Shown here in pieces: positions 8,043 to 15,492 of a stretch of DNA of 47,495 bases. The notes beneath the pieces were generated by a model. It was not told the DNA's origin. It did not search any database and was given only the letters and a program-made list of their open reading frames with translations. Each line of letters begins with the position of its first letter. The first letter of the stretch is position 1. This DNA is from DATGLE01 sp035294325 (lineage in GTDB: Bacteria; Chloroflexota; Ktedonobacteria; Ktedonobacterales; Ktedonobacteraceae): NCBI GenBank assembly GCA_035294325.1, contig DATGLE010000190.1:1-47495 (forward strand), read 5' to 3'. The translations under genes and the position numbers were made by a program.

Positions 8043-10052
8043 ATGGAGAGAACATTTCCCGCCGGGACGGCGCAGCGCATAGTGATAACCAATCTTGGAG
8101 ACAGGCTCAGCGTGCAGGGATGGGACCAGCAGGAGATCAAGCTTGCAACCGGTGGTGAAATCGCCGTACTTCAACAGGAGGGAGATGCGCTGCTGATTAG
8201 CAACTGCGACGAAGCCCTTGAACTATGGACGCCGCGTGAGACCAGCATCAGCGCCGGCAAAGCAGGGGGTGATGTACATATCGAGAACGTAAGACAGGTT
8301 GAGTTATACGATAGCTACGGCGCTGTAGAACTGAAATATATCAGCGGCGATGTAACATTGCACAATATCAATGATAACGTGACGCTGGATAGCATTAGCG
8401 GCCAGGCAACGCTCACCGACATCTACGATGATCTGATCGTCAAGAACGCAGCGGTAGTACGCATGCGCGGCAGGCTTGAAGGTGACGCGGCGCTGCTGGG
8501 CGTGGCGCAGTTGGAGCTTGAGAGGATCCATGGCGACCTGGAACTTAACGAGGTCCAGGAAGCCACGGTTGGACACGCCGGCAGCGATCTCAAGGTTAAA
8601 AGTATCGCCAGCCTGCGCTGTGGCAATGTGGGCAGCGATTGCCATATCGATGGCGGCGGCAATGCGGATGTCACGCTCGGCAACGTTGGCAGCGATTGCG
8701 AGATCGGCGGTGTGGCGCGCCTGAGCCTGAGCAATGTAGGCAGCGATTGCAAGGTGCGGGATAGCGCGAATGCTGAAATCACCATCGGGCATATTGGTAG
8801 TACGTTGGAGATTGTTGGCGCGCAGAGCGTGAAACTCGGCAACGTGGGCAGCGATTGCAACCTGCGCGACGTGCAGGGTGATGTTGAAATCGGCCATATC
8901 GGCAGCGACGCGGATTTCGCAGGCATCGGCGGCAATCTCAAGGCCGGGGCCGTCGGCTCTGACGTGCATGTTTCTGGACTGGCTGGCAGCGCCTCCATTA
9001 GCAACATTGGCTCCGACCTGGAATTGCAGGCGGCGTTTCCAGCCAATAGCTCCTCGCTGCTGCGCGTTGGCAGCGACGCGCGCATCATTCTGCCGGAGCG
9101 GGCGAACCTGCGCATTCGCGCTACCGTTGGTGGCAGCGTCAGCGGTCGCTCGGTCGCTACCGGCGGAGGCGGCGGGCGCGTGGAACTGGTTTATGGGGAT
9201 GGGGCGGCCCTTCTCGATCTGAAAGTCGGCGGCGATCTTGAGCTGGTCGGCGATGAGGCGCCGCGCAGCAGCAGCGTCAGCAGCGGCAGCGGCCCTTCAT
9301 GGGGATGGAACTGGAACTGGGAGGACTTTGGCCGCGAGTGGTCCGAATTTGGACGCGAGATGGACGAGTTCGGACGGGACCTGGCCGCCGCTCTGAGTGA
9401 GGCCACGGCCTCGCTTGGCTCCGATATCGCTGGCGATATCGCGCGCAAAGCGGAAGAGCAGGCGCGCCGGGCGCAGCGCTTTGCCGAGGAGCAGAGACGC
9501 CGCGCCGAGGAGCGAGCAAGGCGCGCTCAGGAACGAGCGCGCCGCGCCGGTGAGCGCGCAGCTCGCGTCAATGTGCGCGTCAATGATCGTGAGTGGCGCA
9601 TGGACTCTGAGCGCCTGGAGCGCATTCTGGAGCAGGCGCGCCGCGCTACCGCCGAGGGTATACACGGGGCGCTGGAGGCTGTCGAACAGGCATTGAACAA
9701 TCTGCATATCCCTGTACCGCCCGAGTACGCCAGGCCGGGAACTCCTCCGCCACCACCTCCACCGGGAGCGGGAGGCATGCGGCCGCCGACTCCACCACCA
9801 CCGCCCCCTCCGGCTTCAGGAACGACGACCCGGCAGACGACTGGCGCCGGGGAAGAAGCCGGGCACGATGAACGCCGGAAGGCGCCAGGCGATGTCGATA
9901 TGGATGTTCCCCTGGATGTTCCCGTTGACGTTCCCGGTGGCGGCAGCGCGGTTGGGCCAGAAGAGGAACGCGAGGCCATCCTGCGTATGATTGCCGAGGG
10001 GCGCATTACTCCCGAAGAAGGCGACATGTTGTTAGAGGCGCTTGGCGGTTAG
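8043..10052 (+). CDS. Large DUF4097-like beta-solenoid protein with C-terminal SHOCT-like motif
   Basis: A 669-residue protein with no signal peptide or membrane helix. Residues 70-400 are a right-handed beta-solenoid-like array. Ten GSD/GST turns lie at residues 180, 197, 216, 233, 251, 269, 287, 305, 323 and 343, one coil per 17-20 residues (NVGSDC, HIGSD, AVGSDV); four turns end in cysteine. Residues 415-450 are Trp/Gly/acidic (WGWNWNWEDFG). Residues 455-515 are a highly charged Arg/Glu/Ala helix (EEQARRAQRFAEEQRRRAEE). Residues 567-592 are poly-proline tracts. DVPLDVPVDVP follows at 621-631. The end (EEREAILRMIAEGRITPEEG) is the shared helical motif. The start has AAGGAG 10 nt upstream. 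DUF4097-type proteins such as YvlB and LiaX respond to membrane stress in Gram-positives; that role is inference here. Confidence 0.85.
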   Translation: MERTFPAGTAQRIVITNLGDRLSVQGWDQQEIKLATGGEIAVLQQEGDALLISNCDEALELWTPRETSISAGKAGGDVHIENVRQVELYDSYGAVELKYISGDVTLHNINDNVTLDSISGQATLTDIYDDLIVKNAAVVRMRGRLEGDAALLGVAQLELERIHGDLELNEVQEATVGHAGSDLKVKSIASLRCGNVGSDCHIDGGGNADVTLGNVGSDCEIGGVARLSLSNVGSDCKVRDSANAEITIGHIGSTLEIVGAQSVKLGNVGSDCNLRDVQGDVEIGHIGSDADFAGIGGNLKAGAVGSDVHVSGLAGSASISNIGSDLELQAAFPANSSSLLRVGSDARIILPERANLRIRATVGGSVSGRSVATGGGGGRVELVYGDGAALLDLKVGGDLELVGDEAPRSSSVSSGSGPSWGWNWNWEDFGREWSEFGREMDEFGRDLAAALSEATASLGSDIAGDIARKAEEQARRAQRFAEEQRRRAEERARRAQERARRAGERAARVNVRVNDREWRMDSERLERILEQARRATAEGIHGALEAVEQALNNLHIPVPPEYARPGTPPPPPPPGAGGMRPPTPPPPPPPASGTTTRQTTGAGEEAGHDERRKAPGDVDMDVPLDVPVDVPGGGSAVGPEEEREAILRMIAEGRITPEEGDMLLEALGG

Positions 10053-10103
10053 TTAATACAAAAGATACAGAACGGCTTTGCCGTTCTGTATCTTTTGTAT
10101 TAA
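10053..10103. terminator. Bidirectional hairpin terminator between convergent genes
   Basis: Perfect 23-bp arms 10053-10075 and 10081-10103 around the loop CTTTG. The outer stem is A/T-rich (TTAATACAAAAGATAC), giving a U-rich tail on either strand after the GC-richer inner stem (AGAACGG). It starts directly after the DUF4097 stop codon. Its right arm contains the stop codon of the aminotransferase gene (TAA on the minus strand, 10102-10100). Confidence 0.75.
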
Positions 10104-11350
10104 CGTTTTATAGAAAGAAGGGTATCAACCAGTTTATCGATCTCCGCGCGTGTATTGTAGTGTGTCAGGCCGACGCGCACAATTCCCCCCTTGTCCTCCA
10201 ACCCCAGGCGCTCCGTCACTGCCAGGGCGTAGAAATTGCCATCCCAGACGTAGATGCCAGCGCGATCCAGCACCTCCGCGACGGCTCGCGGATGCCAGCC
10301 CTCCAGCGTAAACGAGAAGGTGGGCACGCGCTGGTCCATGCGCTGCGCATCGGTGATGCCCAGCAGGCGCAGCCCGGGCACGGAACTCAGGCCGTCGAGC
10401 AGCGCATAGTTGATGCCAAGCTCGTACTCCTCGATAGCGGCCATGCCCTGCTTGAGTGCCAGGCGGCGCCCGCTCAGATCGGGATAGCGCGCGGCAAACT
10501 GGCCTCCGAAGGTCGTTCCCACCCATGCGAAATACTCCATTGCCCCCAGCACGCCCGCGATAGACTCGAAGCTCTGCGTCCCCGTCTCAAACTTGTCGGG
10601 CGGCAGATTGCTGGCGGGGCGGACCTTGTAGGCCGTCAGGCGGTTCAGCAGATCGTACTTGCCGTAAAGGATCCCCGTGTGCGGGCCAAAAAACTTGTAG
10701 GCCGAGCAGGCCAGAAAGTCGCAGCCGAGCGCCTGCACATCGATGGCTTTGTGGGGCGCGAATTGAACGGCATCGATATAGCAGAGCGCGCCGGCCCGGT
10801 GGGCAAGCTGCACAACGCGCTGCACGTCGTTGATCGTGCCCACGGCATTCGAGGCATAGCCGACGGCGACGATCCTGGTGCGCGGCGTGATCTGCCGCTC
10901 CATCTCCTCCATATCCAGCGTGCAGTCCTCGGGGTGAATGTCCACCCAGCGCACGGTGCAGCCACGATCCTCCGCGATCAGCAGCCAGGGTGCGATGTTG
11001 GCATCGTGATCCAGACGCGTCACCACGATCTCATCGCCCGCGTTGAGCGTGCGCGCCAGGCTGCGGCTCATATGCAGCGTCAGGCTGGTCATATTCTGGC
11101 CGAAGATGATTTCTTCCGGCCTCGCGGCGTTGAGAAAATCGGCCACGGCCTGCCGCGCCTCGTACACAACCGCGTCGGATTCGCGGCTGGTGCGGAAGGC
11201 GCCGCCGTGATTGGCATTTGTGGATAGCAGATAGCGCTGCATGCGTTCCAGCGTTTCTCGTGCCACCTGCGTTCCGCCGGGATTATCAAAAAATATGGCG
11301 TCAGTCGCCAGGGCGGGAAAGTGGGAGCGGATCGTGTCGATATTGAGCAT
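10100..11350 (-). CDS. Class V aminotransferase, cysteine desulfurase-like (SufS/CsdA type)
   Basis: A 416-residue PLP enzyme of fold type I. The start is the ATG at 11350 (MLNIDTIRSHFPAL), with GGAGG 9 nt upstream; an upstream in-frame start would add ten unsupported residues. FDNPGGTQVARETLERMQ is the usual N-terminal pattern, DHDANIAPWLLIAEDRG and IVAVGYASNAVGTINDV follow, and ACSAYKFFGPHTGILYGK holds the PLP lysine (SAYKFFGPH). The C-terminal small domain ends VRVGLTHYNTRAEIDKLVDT. It resembles the cysteine-desulfurase-like family (VCR1625/EgtE-like), so a non-sulfur role such as C-S lyase is also possible. No SufE/SufU or scaffold gene is nearby. It overlaps the end of the upstream kinase reading frame by 50 bp and is the last gene of the ArsR-kinase-aminotransferase unit. 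Confidence 0.85.
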   Translation of the reverse strand: MLNIDTIRSHFPALATDAIFFDNPGGTQVARETLERMQRYLLSTNANHGGAFRTSRESDAVVYEARQAVADFLNAARPEEIIFGQNMTSLTLHMSRSLARTLNAGDEIVVTRLDHDANIAPWLLIAEDRGCTVRWVDIHPEDCTLDMEEMERQITPRTRIVAVGYASNAVGTINDVQRVVQLAHRAGALCYIDAVQFAPHKAIDVQALGCDFLACSAYKFFGPHTGILYGKYDLLNRLTAYKVRPASNLPPDKFETGTQSFESIAGVLGAMEYFAWVGTTFGGQFAARYPDLSGRRLALKQGMAAIEEYELGINYALLDGLSSVPGLRLLGITDAQRMDQRVPTFSFTLEGWHPRAVAEVLDRAGIYVWDGNFYALAVTERLGLEDKGGIVRVGLTHYNTRAEIDKLVDTLLSIKR

Positions 11351-12272
11351 GGGCAAGTCCTCCAGTGTCAGATAAACCACCTTCTACTATCATACCACCC
11401 TCGAAGTCCAGCAGCCGTATGCCGGAGGGCGTATACAGACAGTTATCAGGACAGGAATCTCTCTGGATAAAGGCCAGAAAAGGATCAGGATGCAATATTG
11501 CAGTTCGCAGCGCTGTTAGTTCGCCGTCGATCCTTGAAGCCGGGGTGATGGCAAGCAGTTCCGCAGTTTTATGTAGAGCCGGCGCCAGCCATTCGTATTT
11601 CTCATAATCGTAATAGCCGCTGTTCTCGGTACGTAGTCCCAACGACTCGCGTATGCGGGCGAACTCTGCATCCCTACCTATAGAGAGCGCCTGCATGCGG
11701 CCATGCGCAGCCGCAAATTCGATCAGAGCATGCTCTGCTGCCGTGGGATCAGTATCCAGCAAGAAATGGTCCAGGCGCTTCCCTGTCTCTGGTGCAAAAT
11801 CACTTGACCTCTTCGAGTTTTGCTGGTAGACTGCTTCTGGCTGCGAGGCTGGCGGAAGGGACAGGCTCTGCTCCGCTTTCTTTTCCCCGTTTTGAGGGGA
11901 CTGCGCTAGATCTTCAAACGCTATCAAGCCTGTCACACGCTCGCCGCCATAAAAGCGCGGACCGAACGCGGCATCAGGAGCTATCTGGTCCAGAAATTGC
12001 AAGCTGGCCCACTCATTGAGAGTCCAGGCGGGAACGCGTGCGCTATCGGGACCATCTGGCGACTCTATTGTAGAGCGCGGCTGCTTGACGATAACGCTTG
12101 CCGGCGCGGCAGCAGGGCCACTGAGCACTTTGAAGCGGTAGACGCCGCTGCGCCCGCTCCCTCCCAGGTCCACGCCTTCGTCGAGCCGTACATCACCGCC
12201 GAAAGTCTGAGTCAGCAGCCTCTCGGCGGTAGTGATGGTTTGTTGAGAAGGCCGGGTGCGAGTGTTTCCCAT
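11301..12272 (-). pseudogene. APH-like phosphotransferase, 3'-truncated
   Basis: A 323-residue frame from the ATG at 12272, one base after the ArsR stop codon. The fold of aminoglycoside phosphotransferase-like kinases is visible: VIVKQPRS (the ATP-site lysine), LNEWASLQFLDQI, then IQRDSCPDNCLYTPSG followed by IRLLDFEGG. The catalytic-loop Asp and Asn (D in RDSCPDN) and the metal Asp (DFE) are kept, although the usual HGD is QRD here. After DFEGG the sequence changes to MIVEGGLSDTGGLAHAQYRH and stops after about 25 residues that also encode the leader and start of the aminotransferase. The C-terminal helical lobe of the family, roughly 80-100 residues, is missing. I infer a deletion that joined the two genes. 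The remaining protein is probably inactive or altered. Confidence 0.6.
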
Positions 12273-12273
12273 G

Positions 12274-12864
12274 CTAATCCAACTCCCGGTGTACGTCCGG
12301 CGCTGTGCGCCAGTAGCGGCCATTCTCGCGCTGCAACAGCCGCGCATGCGGACCGATCAACTCGCGGCGCAGCGAGGCTGAATCGGGATGGTAGCGCTGG
12401 AGGATCTCGTTCACCTCGGCCTCTGTGTAGACAACACCGTATTCGAACTGGTTCGCCAGCCACTTGAGGATGACCATGCGCTTCTTAGGGCTGGCCGGAA
12501 TCTCCTTGAGGCGCGTACCCTCAAAGAAATCCTTGAGCACTTTGCGCTCCCACGCATCGGCCTCAACGTCGTCAACCAGCGAGGCCATCTTCTCAGGCGT
12601 GAGCAGTTGCTTATTGGCCTGGCGCAGCGCCTCGGCGTTGAGCCAGTAGTAATGGGTGTTTCCATCCGAGCGCATACCTACCAGGTCCAGTTCTTTCAGC
12701 CTGGCGAGATGATGCGAGACGGTGGGCGCCCTCAACTGGAGGAGCGCGGCCAGTTCTTCTACGCTGCGCTCCCCGCTGGCAAGGATTCCCAGTAGCCTGA
12801 GCCTGGTCTCATCGGCCAGGACTTTGAAAAATTGTAGCAGTGCTTCAAACTCTTCCTGTGACAT
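12274..12864 (-). CDS. ArsR-type regulator with DUF2087 C-terminal domain
   Basis: A 196-residue protein. Residues 5-85 are a winged helix of the ArsR class (LLQFFKVLADETRLRLLGIL; then LQLRAPTVSHHLARLKELDL as recognition helix and wing). No metal-binding cysteine motif is present, so it probably senses something other than a thiophilic metal. Residues about 125-190 (ASPKKRMVILKWLANQFEYG, then YTEAEVNEILQRYHPDSASL with RRELI) match the DUF2087 domain, often fused to such regulators. AAAAGGAGG precedes the ATG. A strong promoter (12912-12939) and a palindromic candidate operator (12892-12905) lie upstream, which suggests autoregulation of the ArsR-kinase-aminotransferase unit. Confidence 0.88.
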   Translation of the reverse strand: MSQEEFEALLQFFKVLADETRLRLLGILASGERSVEELAALLQLRAPTVSHHLARLKELDLVGMRSDGNTHYYWLNAEALRQANKQLLTPEKMASLVDDVEADAWERKVLKDFFEGTRLKEIPASPKKRMVILKWLANQFEYGVVYTEAEVNEILQRYHPDSASLRRELIGPHARLLQRENGRYWRTAPDVHRELD

Positions 12865-12891
12865 CGGCTCCTCCTTTTACGTACAGGTATG

Positions 12892-12905
12892 TAGATCGAT
12901 ATCTA
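12892..12905. promoter_or_regulatory. Candidate operator of the ArsR-type regulator
   Basis: The sequence TAGATCGATATCTA has arms TAGAT/ATCTA around four bases. It lies between the -10 box (12912-12917) and the start codon (12864), where binding would block the polymerase. This is inference from position and symmetry only. Confidence 0.35.
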
Positions 12906-12911
12906 ATTAGA

Positions 12912-12939
12912 AGTATATCGAATAAGATGGCGTTGTCAA
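12912..12939 (-). promoter_or_regulatory. Sigma70-type promoter of the ArsR gene
   Basis: On the minus strand a consensus TTGACA (12939-12934) is separated by 16 bp from TATACT (12917-12912). The leader to the ATG at 12864 would be about 40 nt. Confidence 0.6.
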
Positions 12940-12945
12940 GCCCCC

Positions 12946-13172
12946 TTCCGCCGGAGGTGGCCTGGTGTAAGAGGCGGTGGCGAGCGCAGGGCGTAAACGC
13001 ATAGCTCTGCCTTTTCCGCCGGAGGCGGCCTGGTGTAAGAGGTGGTGGCGAGCGCAGGGCGTAAACGCATAGCTCTGCCTTTTCCGCCGGAGACGGCCTG
13101 GTGTAAGAGGCGGTGGCGAGCGCAGGGCGTAAACGCATAGCTCTGCCTTTTTCCGCCGGAGGCGGCCTGGTG
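12946..13172. repeat. 68-bp tandem repeat, about 3.3 copies
   Basis: Units begin at 12946, 13014, 13082 and 13151 (TTCCGCCGGAGGYGGCCTGG, then GTGTAAGAGG, and further on GGCGTAAACGCATAGCTCTG). Steps are 68, 68 and 69 bp and the copies are nearly identical. The fourth breaks off after GTGTAAG, exactly where the palindrome of family A copy A2 begins. The block GCCGGAGGCGGC is the same one found beside the palindrome of copy A3 (about 39137-39150), so the array looks like amplification of one end of a family A element. Open frames across it (12845-13226, minus) only reflect the repeat. Confidence 0.8.
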
Positions 13173-13288
13173 TAAGTGGTGATGTCTGCGGCGGCGGACG
13201 CAGTCCGCCGCCGCAGACATCACCACTTATGATTGCGAAGTGCCGCAGGCACTGAGCAGTAAGGGAAAAAGAGGACCTGAAGAGTCAC
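13151..13288. repeat. Family A palindromic element (copy A2)
   Basis: Centre: a perfect 27-bp inverted repeat (13173-13199 and 13203-13229, loop GCA) with GGCGGCGGAC at the tip. To its right GAAGTGCCGCAGGCACTGAG and then AGAGGACCTGAAGAGTCAC match, in reverse, the left end of copy A3 (GTAACTATTCAGGTCCTC with GCGCCTGCGGCACTTC). It ends at the stop codon of the PLDc_N gene (13291). Confidence 0.75.
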
Positions 13289-13290
13289 AA

Positions 13291-13737
13291 CTATTGCTGT
13301 TGTGGAGGTAACTCTGGATAGGTCGCCTGCGGCTGCTCATACTCCACGTCGTAGGGAGTGTAGGTAGCGGGCGGCGATGATTGTGCGGTAGTCTGAGCCT
13401 GGTAGCCCTGTTGATAGCCGTGATAATATTGATCGTCCTGCTGGAGGCTCTGGTAGGGCTGAGGTTGATAGGGCTTTGGAGTATAGAACGGCAGGGTGCT
13501 CTGTGATTGGAACCACTGTCTCGCTCGCTTAAAGATCAAAGCTGGCAGATAGGAATTGCCGAGTGCGAAATAGATGATTGCGCCTATAATCTGCGTGAAG
13601 AAGATGAGCAGTATCCACCAGACTTTGCGCGAACCCTGTATTGATTTGTTGGTTATGCAGTCAATCAGCATCAGGATCCAGCAGAGTGTAATCAGCGTGG
13701 AACCTGCGCTGCTCAGAAAATGTGCGAGGAACTCCAT
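13291..13737 (-). CDS. PLDc_N domain small membrane protein
   Basis: A 148-residue protein with two predicted membrane helices (about residues 10-25, STLITLCWILMLIDCI; and 41-60, WWILLIFFTQIIGAIIYFAL). The pattern LIDCITNKSIQGSRKVWWIL followed by GAIIYFALGN is the PLDc_N (phospholipase D nuclease N-terminal) motif, a short membrane module often found alone; no HKD nuclease domain is present. The C-terminal 70 residues are low-complexity, rich in Gln, Tyr and Pro (YQPQPYQSLQQDDQYYHGYQ) and probably disordered in the cytoplasm. Function unknown. It stands alone: family A copy A2 lies at its 3' end and the Gfo gene follows in the same direction upstream. Confidence 0.75.
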   Translation of the reverse strand: MEFLAHFLSSAGSTLITLCWILMLIDCITNKSIQGSRKVWWILLIFFTQIIGAIIYFALGNSYLPALIFKRARQWFQSQSTLPFYTPKPYQPQPYQSLQQDDQYYHGYQQGYQAQTTAQSSPPATYTPYDVEYEQPQATYPELPPQQQ

Positions 13738-13827
13738 TTCCCTGTTTCCCTTTTTGAATTTATGTGACCATCTGGCAACTTTCCTTCTTATTCTAGTAAG
13801 ACGTAGGAGCGCGACAAAAATCCATTA

Positions 13828-13906
13828 TTGTTGTTAATGCATAGGAGGAGAGAACGTCGAGGGGCTAAGCCTCTCGACGTTCTCTCCTCCTATGCATTAA
13901 CAACAA
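13828..13906. repeat. Perfect 34-bp inverted repeat overlapping the Gfo gene 3' end
   Basis: Arms 13828-13861 and 13873-13906 are exact complements around an 11-nt loop. The right arm contains the last five codons and the stop codon (13892-13890) of the Gfo/Idh/MocA gene, and the left arm is a reverse copy of them (TTGTTGTTAATGCATAG). It would form a very stable 3' hairpin and may act as terminator or decay barrier. There is no T-tract. Confidence 0.8.
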
Positions 13907-14981
13907 CCTCGCGGCCCTGCTGCGCGGAGGTGTAGCAGGCGTCGACGACGCGCGCGCGGCGCAGCCCCTCGCTCCCGTGGTGCAGCGACCAGTTGCCACT
14001 GGTAATCGTCTCGATGAACTCGCGCACCACCGCATAGTGATACTCGCCGCGATAGACAGTCGGGGCGATCTCCGCCGGAACGCCCGCGATATCCGTGTAG
14101 ATGCGCAGTGTGTCCTCCCACGAATAGTTTTTAACTTTGATCTCCGCGCCCCCCTCGGTGCCGTAGAGGATCAGGCCGTAGTCGTCTCCGAAGTTGCTGT
14201 ACGTCGCCCAGCTCGTTTCCAGCGTGAGCGTCGCTCCATTTGACAGGCGCATAAAGGCGCTCGCCAGGTCCTCGACATCGTAGGCGTAGCCCGTGCCGAA
14301 TTTCCGCGAGCGTGGATTGACGCCGCGCCCGCGCCTGCCAATCTCGTTATACGTTGATGCGCTGACGGTCACGACCTCCGGTTCGCCCAGCAGGTAGAGC
14401 GCCATATCGAGCATATGCACGCCCAGGTCGATCAGCGGGCCGCCGCCGGCCATCTCCTTGTTGCCGAACCAGGTGCCTGCGCCGGGAATGCCCTGGCGGC
14501 GCATCCAGTACGCCTTTGCATAATAGATGTAGCCCAGTTTCCCTTCATCGATGTAGCGTTTCAGCACCTCGATATCGCCGCGCCGGCGATGGTTGAAGAC
14601 AACTTCCAGCACGCGCCCGGCCTTAATGGCGGCATTGACGATCTCTTCCGCCTCCGCCCCCGAGCGCGCGAGCGGCTTTTCGCAGAGGACATGTAATCCC
14701 CGATCCAGCGCCGCGATAGCTATGGGAGCGTGCAGGTAGTTGGGGACGCAGATGCTGACAGCATCGAGATCTTTATCGGCAAGCAGTTCTTCATGATAGC
14801 GATACAGGTGGGGTACGTCAAAGGTTTTGCCCAGAGATGCCAGCTTATCCTCCTCAAGACCTGCCAGCGCCATGATCTGAACATTGGGTAATACTTTATA
14901 GCTTTCAAGATGCTTCTCACCTCCCCAACCCACGCCAATAACACCTACACGCACGGGACCGCTGTGTTGTTCCTGAACCAT
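13890..14981 (-). CDS. Gfo/Idh/MocA family NAD(P)-dependent oxidoreductase
   Basis: A 363-residue protein of typical family length. The N-terminal Rossmann domain has VGVIGVGWGGEKHLESYK (GxGxxG-type nucleotide loop). CEKPLARSGAEAEEIV holds the EKP motif, whose lysine is usual in catalysis. The C-terminal alpha/beta domain includes GGGPLIDLGVHMLDMALYLL (the GG-x-DxGxHxxD pattern with catalytic Asp/His). Family members oxidise or reduce sugars, inositols or related polyols; the substrate cannot be read. The ATG at 14981 has AAGGAG upstream with long spacing (13 nt). A promoter is visible at 15051-15080 and the gene is probably monocistronic, ending in a 34-bp palindrome. Confidence 0.9.
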   Translation of the reverse strand: MVQEQHSGPVRVGVIGVGWGGEKHLESYKVLPNVQIMALAGLEEDKLASLGKTFDVPHLYRYHEELLADKDLDAVSICVPNYLHAPIAIAALDRGLHVLCEKPLARSGAEAEEIVNAAIKAGRVLEVVFNHRRRGDIEVLKRYIDEGKLGYIYYAKAYWMRRQGIPGAGTWFGNKEMAGGGPLIDLGVHMLDMALYLLGEPEVVTVSASTYNEIGRRGRGVNPRSRKFGTGYAYDVEDLASAFMRLSNGATLTLETSWATYSNFGDDYGLILYGTEGGAEIKVKNYSWEDTLRIYTDIAGVPAEIAPTVYRGEYHYAVVREFIETITSGNWSLHHGSEGLRRARVVDACYTSAQQGREVVVNA

Positions 14982-15050
14982 CGTAGAATAATAACTCCTT
15001 TTTAGCCATGAGACAGGTGCACTTTTGTAAGAAGGGATGTATGTAGTTTT

Positions 15051-15080
15051 ATTATAGACGGGTTTGCTGCGAGACTACAA
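15051..15080 (-). promoter_or_regulatory. Promoter of the Gfo/Idh/MocA gene
   Basis: On the minus strand TTGTAG (15080-15075), 18 bp, then a consensus TATAAT (15056-15051), about 70 nt before the ATG. The methyltransferase promoter at 15120-15148 points the other way from the same gap. Confidence 0.5.
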
Positions 15081-15119
15081 GGCAGAGATAGCAGTTAACC
15101 ATCCAATCATTGAGATTCA

Positions 15120-15148
15120 TTGACAACGGCCCGATTCGCTGTTATCCT
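15120..15148 (+). promoter_or_regulatory. Promoter of the methyltransferase at 15493, long leader
   Basis: Consensus TTGACA (15120-15125), 17 bp, then TATCCT (15143-15148). Transcription would start near 15155, giving a leader of about 340 nt that includes a hairpin (15221-15265) and six tandem repeats (15282-15487). Confidence 0.55.
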
Positions 15149-15220
15149 GCTGATGAAGTTTAATAAATCCGTTGTGCAGGTATTCCTGACAGCTCACCGC
15201 TGCGCGGTTCGCCGGTGAGG

Positions 15221-15265
15221 AGAGTCTGCGGGCTGAGTGCCGCAGGCACTCAGCCCGCAGACTCT
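15221..15265. repeat. Perfect 20-bp inverted repeat in the leader
   Basis: Arms 15221-15240 (AGAGTCTGCGGGCTGAGTGC) and 15246-15265 pair exactly around CGCAG. A weaker hairpin CTCACCG/CGGTGAG lies just before it (about 15193-15219). The inner GAGTGCCGCAGGCACTC resembles the family A subterminal block. Both would form on the methyltransferase mRNA leader. Confidence 0.75.
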
Positions 15266-15281
15266 CTGCGAGAAGGTGCGT

Positions 15282-15487
15282 TGCAGGGGCGCGAAATAGG
15301 AGTGGAGAGAAGGTGCAGGGGCGCGAAATAGGGGTGGAGAGAGGATATGTTGCAGGGGCGCGAAATAGGAGTGGAGAGAGGATATGTTGCAGGGACGCGA
15401 AATAGGAGTGGAGAGAAGGTGCAGGCGCACAAATAGGAGCAGCGAGAAGGTGCGTTGCAGGCGCACAAATAGGAGCAGCAAAGGAGG
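15282..15487 (+). repeat. Six tandem ~32-37-bp repeats ending in the ribosome-binding site
   Basis: Each unit starts TGCAG and continues GGGCGCGAAATAGGAGTGGA or, in the last two units, GCGCACAAATAGGAGCAG. All except one contain AGGAG, a Shine-Dalgarno-like string (the second has AGGGG). Units alternate between endings GAGAAGG and GAGGATATGT. The last runs directly into the real site AAAGGAGG (15480-15487) before the ATG at 15493. There are no unique spacers, so this is not a CRISPR array. Confidence 0.8.
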
Positions 15488-15492
15488 TAGGT

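Noticed and set aside
12845..13226. Two minus-strand open frames with repeated CVYALRSPPP-like peptides
   Set aside because: They only reflect the 68-bp tandem repeat; they have no ribosome site or family features, and the repeat length is not a multiple of three.
13860..13900. Possible tRNA or other structured RNA in the stem at the Gfo gene end
   Set aside because: It is a simple long hairpin overlapping codons; no cloverleaf, anticodon or CCA end. I found no tRNA or rRNA in the window.
15282..15487. Regularly spaced repeats resembling a CRISPR array
   Set aside because: The units are contiguous with no unique spacers, vary in length (32-37 bp) and no cas genes are present. Tandem repeat in a leader instead.
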